Assembly: GCA_050250795.1 (NCBI GenBank)
Contig: JBFWNZ010000035.1
Span: 1-18,218, forward strand
Reading direction: 5' to 3'
Length of the DNA: 18,218 bases
Source: JBFWNZ01 sp050250795
GTDB lineage: Bacteria > Pseudomonadota > Alphaproteobacteria > UBA8366
A program made the position numbers and the translations under genes. Below are positions 5,568 through 11,884 of the stretch, piece after piece (position 1 is the first letter of the stretch; every line of letters starts with the position of its first letter). The notes below the pieces were generated by a model that was given only the letters and a program-made list of their open reading frames with translations, was not told the DNA's origin and searched no databases.

Positions 5568-6955
5568 CGCACCGCCCCCAGCAGCCGCTGCGCCGCATCG
5601 GCGCCCGGCGGCAGCGGCGGCACCCGGCCATCGGCGTCGGCCAGCCCCATGCCGCGCAGCCAGTCCTCGAACTCCGGCGCCGGGCGCAGTCCCAGCAGCC
5701 GGCGCAGATACAGCGCGTCGTGGAAGGACGTGCTCTGATAGTTCAGCATCACGTCGTCCGCCCCCGGCACCCCCATCACATAGGTCACGCCCGCCGCGCC
5801 CAGCAGGGTCAGCAGCGTGTCCATGTCGTCCTGATCGGCCTCGGCATGGTTGGTGTAGCAGACATCCACCCCCATCGGCAGGCCGAGCAGCTTGCCGGTG
5901 AAATGGTCCTCCAGCCCGGCGCGGGTGATCTCCTTGCCGTCATACAGGTATTCCGGCCCGATGAAGCCCACCACGCTGTTCACCAGCAGCGGACGGAAGG
6001 CGCGGGCGACGCCGTGGGCGCGTGCCTCCAGCGTCTGCTGGTCGACCCCATGATGCGCGTCGGCCGACAGGGCCGAGCCCTGGCCGGTCTCGAAATACAT
6101 GACGTTCTGCCCGACCGTGCCGCGGCCCAGCGCGCGGGCGGCATCCTCCGCCTCGCCCAGCATGGCCAGGTCGATGCCGAAGGCGCGGTTCGCGGCCTCG
6201 GTCCCGGCGACCGACTGGAACACCAGATCGACCGGCCCGGCGCGCTCCAGGATCGCCAGCGCGGTCGTCACATGCGCCAGCACGCAGCTTTGCGTCGGGA
6301 TCGCGAAGCGCTGGCGCAGATCGTCGATCAGATGCAGCAGGTCGAGCGTCGCCGGCACGCTGTCGCTGGCCGGGTTGATGCCGATCGTCGCATCGCCGCA
6401 GCCCAGCAGCAGCCCGTCCAGGATCGCCGCCGCGATGCCGGCGGGGTCGTCGGTCGGGTGGTTGGGCTGAAGCCGCACCGACAGCCGGCCGTCCAGCCCG
6501 ATGGTGTTGCGGAAGGCGGTGACGACGCGGCATTTGCGCGCCACCGCGATCAGATCCTGATTGCGCATCAGCTTGGACACGGCGGCCGCCATCTCCGGCG
6601 TCACGCCCGGCGCCAGCGCCGCCAGCGCCGGCCCGTCCGCCGCATCCGACAGCAGCCAGTCGCGGAATTCCCCCACGGTCAGCGACGCCACGGGCGCGAA
6701 GGCCGCGGCGTCGTGGCCGTCCAGGATCAGGCGGGTGACCTCGTCCTCCTCATAGGGGATGACCGCCTCGTCCAGGAACCGGCGCAGCGGCAGGTCGGCC
6801 AGCGCATGGCGCGCCGCCACCCGCTCCAGGTCGGTCGCGGCGGCGACGCCCGCCAGCGCATCGCCCGAGCGCGCCGGGCCGGCACAGGCCAGCACCGCCT
6901 TCAGATCGGCGAAACGATAGCGCGTGCCGTCGAGGGTCGTCGCATAGCGGGCCAT
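5564..6955 (-). CDS. eutB: Ethanolamine ammonia-lyase large subunit
   Basis: EutB, 463 residues from ATG 6955 (E. coli EutB has 453). It forms the TIM-barrel catalytic chain with EutC and adenosylcobalamin. Alignment to the E. coli protein from memory places its substrate residues at R161/Q163 (RLQPN), N194 (GINP), E289 (ETGQGSALS), F331 (GFIGPEYLY) and D364 (GVDVCYTNH); all are conserved, so the enzyme should be active. The start at 6955 was chosen over an in-frame GTG at 6982 because homologues begin near MARYATTLDGTRYRF and GGAG lies 7 bases upstream. No eutA reactivating factor, ethanolamine permease or eutR regulator is seen in this window. The 141-base gap upstream (6956-7096) holds no obvious B12 riboswitch or strong promoter. 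Confidence 0.97.
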   Translation of the reverse strand: MARYATTLDGTRYRFADLKAVLACAGPARSGDALAGVAAATDLERVAARHALADLPLRRFLDEAVIPYEEDEVTRLILDGHDAAAFAPVASLTVGEFRDWLLSDAADGPALAALAPGVTPEMAAAVSKLMRNQDLIAVARKCRVVTAFRNTIGLDGRLSVRLQPNHPTDDPAGIAAAILDGLLLGCGDATIGINPASDSVPATLDLLHLIDDLRQRFAIPTQSCVLAHVTTALAILERAGPVDLVFQSVAGTEAANRAFGIDLAMLGEAEDAARALGRGTVGQNVMYFETGQGSALSADAHHGVDQQTLEARAHGVARAFRPLLVNSVVGFIGPEYLYDGKEITRAGLEDHFTGKLLGLPMGVDVCYTNHAEADQDDMDTLLTLLGAAGVTYVMGVPGADDVMLNYQSTSFHDALYLRRLLGLRPAPEFEDWLRGMGLADADGRVPPLPPGADAAQRLLGAVR

Positions 6956-7096
6956 CGCCAACTCCGCGGCGGCACGGCGCACGCCATGAGGGTCATGGAT
7001 GCGGGTGCCGCCCGCCTCTCACGATAACGGAGTTGCGTGAAATCCGGATGTCCTTCGTCGCCGCCGCGCCGAAGGCTCCCGCCCCAGCCCGCTGCC

Positions 7097-7345
7097 TCAG
7101 CCCGCCTTGCGGCGCGCCTGCGGCTCCTCGGCCAGCTTCACATGCACCGGCGAGAAGAAGGTGGGATCGCCGAACACGGAGGCGGCGTACAGCCGCAGAT
7201 CGCTGGGATCGTTCACCGGATGCGCCCGCACATGGCGCTTGAACCCGCCCGGCGTGTAGGTGTCGCGCACGACCCAGGTCACGCGGGTGGAATCAGCCTT
7301 CTGGTAGCGGTTGCCCGCCGCTACGACCGCTTGCTCGCGTTTCAT
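7097..7345 (-). CDS. Small protein of unknown function (82 residues)
   Basis: I do not recognise a family. The 82-residue product is basic and soluble, with NRYQKADSTRVTWVVRDTYT, then a GGFKRHVRAH stretch and a proline-rich C-terminus rich in Lys/Arg. It reads like a small beta-strand protein. Codon third positions are GC-rich as in the neighbouring genes, and AGGGG lies about 9 bases before the ATG, so it is probably real. A candidate promoter with an AT-rich core lies 59 bases upstream (7404-7431), giving it its own transcription unit. It is followed by the eutB upstream region on the same strand, but the 141-base gap argues against a shared operon. Confidence 0.7.
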   Translation of the reverse strand: MKREQAVVAAGNRYQKADSTRVTWVVRDTYTPGGFKRHVRAHPVNDPSDLRLYAASVFGDPTFFSPVHVKLAEEPQARRKAG

Positions 7346-7403
7346 ATCGAAATGCCCCTGCCTCAGACCCGAACTAAAACTTGTAAGGTCTCCCCCCCAT
7401 CAA

Positions 7404-7431
7404 TCTATATCTTGTTTACGAATGACGACAA
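7404..7431 (-). promoter_or_regulatory. Candidate promoter for the 82-residue protein gene
   Basis: On the minus strand TTGTCG (7431-7426) and TATAGA (7409-7404) are separated by 16 bases in a local AT-rich patch, a plausible sigma-70-like pair. The -10 matches four of six consensus bases. The ATG at 7345 is 59 bases further on. Between them lie a G-run and an AGACC/GGTCT inverted pair of unknown meaning. Confidence 0.4.
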
Positions 7432-7500
7432 TGCGCGATATCCCGTATTCGCCGGGACATCGCGCCGCAGGCCCGCAAACGCCCTGACCCAAGACGGCCG

Positions 7501-7725
7501 ATGCCCGACCCCGACGACGATCTGGAAGCCCGCCTCGGCCGCACGCTCGCCGAGACCGCGATGCTGAACGACCCCGGCCGCGCGGCGGCGCGCACCGTCC
7601 GGCAGGCCGCGCCCGACGGCATGCGCGCAGCCCGCAACCGGCGGCGATTCCGCCTAGCCCTGGCGGCGGCGGCACTGCTGCTCCTGGCTGCGATCCTGCT
7701 GGCGCTGCATGCCGCGCCCGGTTGA
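7501..7725 (+). CDS. Small single-pass membrane protein, unknown
   Basis: A 74-residue frame with an acidic start (MPDPDDDLEARLG), a basic segment (RAARNRRRFR) and one C-terminal hydrophobic helix of about 20 residues rich in Ala and Leu. The arrangement predicts a tail-anchored inner-membrane protein with its N-terminus in the cytoplasm. Third codon positions are almost all G or C, as expected for a gene here, but the ribosome site is weak and I recognise no family. It ends three bases before the convergent nuclease-like gene. Alternatively it is a non-coding frame in GC-rich DNA. The 155-base gap before it (7346-7500) contains the AT-rich promoter patch facing the other way. Confidence 0.55.
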   Translation: MPDPDDDLEARLGRTLAETAMLNDPGRAAARTVRQAAPDGMRAARNRRRFRLALAAAALLLLAAILLALHAAPG

Positions 7726-7728
7726 GCG

Positions 7729-8190
7729 CTATTCCAGCGTCCGCGCCCACAGGCCGCGCCCGGCGTCGCGGGCATCGGCCTCGTCGACCGCGTAGCGGTC
7801 GGTCTCCTCCTTGGCGATGCGCGCCCAGCCCGAGCGCACCATCGCCTCGTTCACATCTGTCTCGTCGACATAGCAGGTGGCCAGCGCCGGCTCCGCTTTC
7901 GCGTCCTCTTTTTCCAGATCGCACGAGACATGGTGCCCGTCGGCCAGCTTGATCAGCTCGCCCAGGGCCACGGCCCCGCATTGCACCCGCATCCCGTCGA
8001 TGTCGCACACCGCCTTGGGCGCCGGCGCACGGACGCCGAACAGACGCACCCGCCGCTGCTCCACCCGCATCTCGTCGCCCGCAAGAACGAAAGCCGTGCC
8101 CTGCAGCTCGCCCGCCCGGACGGGCCCGCCCAGGGCCAGCAACAGCCCTGCCGACAGCCATGCCGCCGCATTTGCGGTCCATCGCGTCAT
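7729..8190 (-). CDS. Secreted staphylococcal-nuclease-like protein, probably inactive
   Basis: A 153-residue protein with a signal peptide (MTRWTANAAAWLSAGLLLAL..., likely cleavage after VRA) and an SNase/thermonuclease-like (OB-fold) domain, exported to the periplasm. The core motif is altered. Where SNase has DGDT this has AGDE (Asp19 and Thr22 lost, Asp21 kept). VRL keeps the Arg35 equivalent. The DTPE motif is RAPA, so the Asp40 and catalytic Glu43 equivalents are gone, and no Arg87 equivalent is apparent in the AEPALATCYVD segment. Several cysteines (CDIDG, VQCG, SCD, TCY) suggest disulphides. The start at 8190 was chosen over 8199 and 8259 because GGGAG lies 9 bases upstream and the signal peptide begins there. 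It follows the acyl-CoA dehydrogenase gene by 16 bases, so the two are probably cotranscribed. It is more likely a binding fold than a nuclease. Confidence 0.82.
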   Translation of the reverse strand: MTRWTANAAAWLSAGLLLALGGPVRAGELQGTAFVLAGDEMRVEQRRVRLFGVRAPAPKAVCDIDGMRVQCGAVALGELIKLADGHHVSCDLEKEDAKAEPALATCYVDETDVNEAMVRSGWARIAKEETDRYAVDEADARDAGRGLWARTLE

Positions 8191-8206
8191 CGCCCGCATC
8201 TCCCGC

Positions 8207-9328
8207 TCAGGCGACCAGCCGGCCCACGCGCGCCAGGCTCCCGGGCATCGCCACGCCATGCCGGGCGCAGAGCGGCGCGATCAGCCGCTCGACCACCGGG
8301 CGGCCCAGCTTGTCCATCAGGGCACAGGGCGGCGTGCCGAACTTGAAGGCATGCTCGGCGCCCAGATCGATCTCCGCCGGCGAGGCGACCTCCTCGTCGA
8401 GTTCCTCCAGGATGGCGAGGAAGGCGCCGGCGCGCAGCCGGTTGGCGATCACCGCGTCGCGGGCCACATCGGGCGCCGAGGGCTGGCCGATCTCCCAGTC
8501 GCGGTCCGCCTCGCCCATCGTCACCATCGACTCGGCCGGCGCGTAGAAGGGGCCGAGCGGCGCCAGGTTGCGGATCGCATGCAGGTTGATCCGCGGCTTG
8601 ATCAGGTTCATCACCCGGAACGGCCCGGCCGCCGCACCCAGCGCGACGGTCGCCACCCGGTCGATATCGGCGGTCGAGGCCAGCCCCTCGTCATAGGCGC
8701 GCACCGCCTCGTTGGTGTAGGGGCAGAAGAAGCGGTTGAGCGCGAAGCCGTGGCGGTCCTTGCAGGCGATGGGCGTCTTGCCGGTCTCGCGGCAGAAGGC
8801 GAGCGCGCGGTCCATCGCCGGCTGTCCCGTCTGCGCGCCGCGCACCACCTCGACGATGGGGCTGATCGCGGCCGGGTTGAAGTAATGCATGCCGAGGAAG
8901 CGCGCGGGCCCGCTCAGATGTTCGGCCAGCCCGCCCACGGTCAGGCAGCTGGTGTTGGTCGCGACCAGCGCCGTGGGGGCTACCACCGCGTCCAGCCGGC
9001 GCAGCAGCGCCGCCTTGATGTCGAAATCCTCGAACACCGCCTCGATCACAAGGTCGGCTTCGGCCAGCGCGCCCAGATCGGTGCTGCCGCCGATGCGGGC
9101 CAGCGCCGCGCCCGCGGCGTCCGCCGTCATCCGGCCGCGCTCCGCCTGCCGCGCGTAGAAACCTTCGGCCGTGCGCCGCGCGGCGGCGACCGCCGCCTCC
9201 GCCGTGTCCACCAGGACCACGCGCACGCCATGGGCGGCGCTGGCAATGGCGATGCCGGCCCCCATCGTTCCCGCCCCCACGATGCCGAGGACACCGATCC
9301 CCGACGCGCTGTCGCCCATCGTCTTCAT
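8207..9328 (-). CDS. 3-hydroxyacyl-CoA dehydrogenase family protein
   Basis: A 373-residue NAD-dependent dehydrogenase. Residues 12-200 form the Rossmann domain, with GIVGAGTMGAGIA binding NAD, Asp41 at the end of the second strand, the ATNTSCLTV strand, and HYFNP with catalytic His148 paired to Glu160. Residues about 195-290 match the first C-terminal 3HCDH domain (GFALNRFFCPYTNEAVR). A further helical segment to 373 may be a second degenerate copy. The reaction expected is oxidation of (S)-3-hydroxyacyl-CoA to 3-ketoacyl-CoA in beta-oxidation or butanoate metabolism. No enoyl-CoA hydratase domain is fused and no thiolase lies beside it, so chain-length preference is unknown. ATG 9328 is used (GGA upstream); a second ATG three codons later is possible. 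It is divergent from the glutathione peroxidase gene. Confidence 0.9.
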   Translation of the reverse strand: MKTMGDSASGIGVLGIVGAGTMGAGIAIASAAHGVRVVLVDTAEAAVAAARRTAEGFYARQAERGRMTADAAGAALARIGGSTDLGALAEADLVIEAVFEDFDIKAALLRRLDAVVAPTALVATNTSCLTVGGLAEHLSGPARFLGMHYFNPAAISPIVEVVRGAQTGQPAMDRALAFCRETGKTPIACKDRHGFALNRFFCPYTNEAVRAYDEGLASTADIDRVATVALGAAAGPFRVMNLIKPRINLHAIRNLAPLGPFYAPAESMVTMGEADRDWEIGQPSAPDVARDAVIANRLRAGAFLAILEELDEEVASPAEIDLGAEHAFKFGTPPCALMDKLGRPVVERLIAPLCARHGVAMPGSLARVGRLVA

Positions 9329-9437
9329 CCGTTCCGCTGCCTGCCCCCGGCAATGCTATCCCGGCGGCTCGGCCGGCGCCATACGGCGCGGGCCGATTTC
9401 CGGTGGCCAGCCCAGGGCGCATCGGTCATGCTGCCGC

Positions 9438-10013
9438 ATGGCATGGAGACATTCCGCGGCGATCCGCCTGTCCTGCGTCCTGGCCGTCGCGCTCGCGGTG
9501 CTGGTGGCGGTGCTGCCCGCCAGGGGGAAACCGATGAACGCCCACGACTTCGCCTTCCGGTCCATCGACGGCGCGGCGCTGCCGCTGCGCGAGTTCGCCG
9601 GACATCCGATCCTGATCGTCAACACGGCGTCGGAATGCGGCTTCACGCCGCAATATGCGGGGTTGCAGGCGCTGTGGGAGAAGGAGCGCGCGCACGGGCT
9701 GATCGTGCTGGGCGTGCCGTCCAACGATTTCGGCGGCCAGGAGCCGGGCCGCGAGACCGAGATCAAGGCCTTCTGCGAGCTGAACTACGGCATCGACTTT
9801 CCGATGACCGAGAAGCAGGCCGTCATCGGACCCGACGCCCATCCCTTCTACCGCTGGATCGCGGACACGCTCGGCGCGGACCTGGTACCGCAATGGAACT
9901 TCCACAAATATCTGATCGATCCGGAGGGCGAGATCGTGGCCTCCTGGCCCTCGCGCGTCACGCCGAACGGCCCGGAATTGCAGCGCGCGCTGGCACCCTA
10001 TCTTGGGAATTAA
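9438..10013 (+). CDS. Glutathione peroxidase family protein, probably exported
   Basis: A 191-residue thiol peroxidase of the GPx family (BtuE-like). NTASECGFTPQY carries the peroxidatic Cys67 (cysteine, not selenocysteine), GVPSNDFGGQEPG carries Gln101, and WNFHKYLID carries Trp153-Asn154, so the tetrad is complete. Cys113 in FCELNYG is placed as the resolving cysteine, typical of thioredoxin-dependent GPx enzymes. The start is uncertain. From 9438 the protein has a hydrophobic leader (about residues 11-26, ending PARG) that looks like a signal peptide and has GC-rich third positions, but no ribosome site. From ATG 9534 (MNAHDF) there is a good AGGGGG ribosome site and the classic 159-residue cytoplasmic length. 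I list the longer form. Confidence 0.88.
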   Translation: MAWRHSAAIRLSCVLAVALAVLVAVLPARGKPMNAHDFAFRSIDGAALPLREFAGHPILIVNTASECGFTPQYAGLQALWEKERAHGLIVLGVPSNDFGGQEPGRETEIKAFCELNYGIDFPMTEKQAVIGPDAHPFYRWIADTLGADLVPQWNFHKYLIDPEGEIVASWPSRVTPNGPELQRALAPYLGN

Positions 10014-10217
10014 CCTGTTTCGCGCCCGCAACGCCTTGAAATTCCGGCATCGATCCGTAAATATCCCGGCGCATCCGGTAGGCTTTGTACGCCATTTCGA
10101 CGACCCGGCGGGTTGTCGCCGTTGCGTTCGCTCTGTTAAGACCCGGCCCTTGCGCCGGGAACACACCGGCGATTGAAGCGCCGGCCCGGCCGACCGGGGC
10201 AGGCACGGGGGAAATGC
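10014..10217. other. Upstream region of the ABC operon
   Basis: A 204-base gap, less GC-rich than its flanks. It contains TTGTCG (10113-10118), a possible -35, but the hexamer 17 bases on (TTAAGA) is a poor -10. CCCGGC (10142-10147) and GCCGGG (10154-10159) form a 6-bp hairpin with a 6-base loop in the probable leader. No small gene is convincing here; a minus-strand 82-codon frame runs through it and overlaps the end of the peroxidase gene. Confidence 0.45.
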
Positions 10218-11132
10218 ATGATCGAAATCGACCATCTGACGAAGCGCTTCGGCCCGATCACGGCCGTCGACGACGTCTCGTTCACTGTGGCGCGCGGCGA
10301 GGTGCTGGGCTTCCTCGGTCCGAACGGCGCCGGCAAGTCCACGACCATGAAGATGATTACCGGCTTCCTGCCGCCCACCGCGGGCCGGACCAGGGTCGCC
10401 GGGTTCGACGTGATGGAACATCCCATCGAGGTCAAGCGCCGGATTGGCTACCTGCCCGAGGGCGCACCGCTCTGGCCCGACATGACGACACGGTCCTTCC
10501 TCGCCTTCATCGCCGCCATCCGCGGCTTCGATGGGGCGGAGGCCGGGCGGCGGATCGACGACGCCGTCGCCAAGACCCAGCTCGAAGGCGTGCTGGAGCA
10601 GCCGATCGAGACCCTGTCCAAGGGCTTCAAGCGACGGGTTGGCCTGGCGCAGGCACTGCTGCACGATCCCGAGGTGCTGATCCTGGACGAGCCGACCGAC
10701 GGCCTCGACCCGAACCAGAAGCACGAAGTGCGCGAGTTGATCCGCGGCATGGCCGGCAGCAAGGCGATCATCATCTCCACCCATATCCTGGAGGAGGTGG
10801 ACGCCGTGTGCAGCCGCGCCATCGTGATCGCGCGCGGCCGCGTGCTTGCCGACAAGACGCCGGAGGAACTGGCCGCGGTGTCGCCGCGCCATAACGGCGT
10901 GGCGGTCACGGTTGCCGATCCCGCCGCGGCCCGCGCCGCGCTGGCCGAAGTGGCCGATATCGCCGCCGTCGAGGATGACGGCCCGAACCGCCTGTTGGTG
11001 CTGCCGCGCAACCGCGCGGCGATCGCGCCGGCCGTCAGCGACACGCTGAAACGGCACAATGTCGCGATCCAGCAGCTTCAGGTCGAACGCGGCCGCCTCG
11101 ACGACGTCTTCCGCTCCATCACAACGGCGTGA
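10218..11132 (+). CDS. ABC transporter ATP-binding protein, GldA-like
   Basis: A 304-residue cytoplasmic ABC ATPase. Motifs in order are Walker A GPNGAGKST (34-42), the signature LSKGFKRR (133-140), Walker B VLILDEP (153-159), the D-loop GLDPNQ, and the H-loop STH189. LSKG in place of LSGG is usual for this GldA/CcmA-like subfamily. Residues about 215-304 form an accessory C-terminal domain. GGGGA upstream of ATG 10218 fixes the start; an in-frame ATG at 10173 lacks a site. It powers the permease and GldG-like protein encoded directly after. In Bacteroidetes this trio is tied to gliding and type IX secretion; in Proteobacteria the substrate is unclear, so the name reflects homology only. Its stop overlaps the permease reading frame. 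Confidence 0.93.
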   Translation: MIEIDHLTKRFGPITAVDDVSFTVARGEVLGFLGPNGAGKSTTMKMITGFLPPTAGRTRVAGFDVMEHPIEVKRRIGYLPEGAPLWPDMTTRSFLAFIAAIRGFDGAEAGRRIDDAVAKTQLEGVLEQPIETLSKGFKRRVGLAQALLHDPEVLILDEPTDGLDPNQKHEVRELIRGMAGSKAIIISTHILEEVDAVCSRAIVIARGRVLADKTPEELAAVSPRHNGVAVTVADPAAARAALAEVADIAAVEDDGPNRLLVLPRNRAAIAPAVSDTLKRHNVAIQQLQVERGRLDDVFRSITTA

Positions 11133-11137
11133 GTCCC

Positions 11138-11872
11138 ATGCGCAACACCGTCATCGTGCTCAAGCGCGAGATGGCGAGCTATTTCGCCACGCCGCTCGCC
11201 TATGTCTTCATCGTCATCTATCTGGCGCTGTCCGGCGCCTTCACCTTCTATCTCGGCAACTTCTTCGAGCGGGATCAGGCCGATCTCCAGGCCTTCTTCA
11301 GCCTCCAGCCCTGGGTCTATCTCGTGCTGGTGCCGGCCGTCTCGATGCGGCTCTGGGCCGAGGAACGCAAGACCGGGACGATCGAGCTGTTCATGACCCT
11401 GCCGATCACGCTGCCGCAGGCGGTGCTCGGCAAGTTCCTGGCGGCGTGGCTCTTCACGATCATCGCCATCGCGCTGACCTTCCCGATCTGGGTGACCGTC
11501 AACTATCTCGGCAATCCCGACAACGGCGCCATCCTGGCGGGCTATATCGGATGCGCCATGATGGCCGGCGGCTATCTCGCCATCGGCGGCTTCATCTCGG
11601 CGACGACCAAGAACCAGGTCATCGCCTTCGTCCTCACCACCACGCTCTGCTTCGTCTTCACCGCGATGAGCGCGCCGGTGGTCATGGGGCTGTTCTCGGG
11701 CTGGGCGCCCGCCGCGGTGCTCGACTTCCTGCGCACGCTGGGCTTCATGTACCACTTCAACGACATCTCCAAGGGCGTGATCGACATCCGCGACGTGGTG
11801 TTCTTCGCGACGGTGATCGCGCTGTTCCTGTTCCTGAACGCCGTCGTCGTTCAGCAGCGCAAAGCCAACTGA
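11138..11872 (+). CDS. ABC transporter permease, GldF-like
   Basis: A 244-residue ABC-2 type inner-membrane permease with about six hydrophobic segments (roughly residues 18-38, 55-75, 98-122, 135-158, 165-190 and 218-238). The RLWAEERKTGTIELFMTLPI stretch is the cytoplasmic coupling segment conserved in GldF/NosY-type permeases. ATG 11138 gives MRNTVIVLKREMASYF, the usual start in this family. A GTG at 11129 that overlaps the ATPase stop is an alternative and would couple translation. It is 12 bases before the GldG-like gene, so the three genes form one operon and one membrane complex. Confidence 0.93.
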   Translation: MRNTVIVLKREMASYFATPLAYVFIVIYLALSGAFTFYLGNFFERDQADLQAFFSLQPWVYLVLVPAVSMRLWAEERKTGTIELFMTLPITLPQAVLGKFLAAWLFTIIAIALTFPIWVTVNYLGNPDNGAILAGYIGCAMMAGGYLAIGGFISATTKNQVIAFVLTTTLCFVFTAMSAPVVMGLFSGWAPAAVLDFLRTLGFMYHFNDISKGVIDIRDVVFFATVIALFLFLNAVVVQQRKAN

Positions 11873-11884
11873 GGAGACCGGACG

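Noticed and set aside
5720..7027. 435-codon plus-strand open frame opposite eutB
   Set aside because: Its product is His/Arg/Gln-rich with no recognisable domain, and eutB on the other strand is fully conserved. It is an antisense frame kept open by high GC.
6956..7096. Cobalamin riboswitch upstream of eutB
   Set aside because: The gap is too short for a typical B12 riboswitch and no B12-box-like sequence is visible.
7877..10039. 720-codon plus-strand open frame
   Set aside because: It runs antisense through the nuclease-like and dehydrogenase genes and out of frame through the peroxidase gene. The product is Arg/His-rich without domains.
9958..10206. 82-codon minus-strand frame in the gap before the ABC operon
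   Set aside because: The MAYKAYRMRRDIYG stretch looks protein-like, but the frame overlaps the 3' end of the peroxidase gene, lacks a clear ribosome site and matches no family I know. Not strong enough to list as a gene.
10350..10357. LSKG signature in the ABC ATPase as a defect
   Set aside because: The altered LSGGQ signature (actually at residues 133-140 of the protein) is usual in GldA-like ATPases, so it is not a sign of inactivity.
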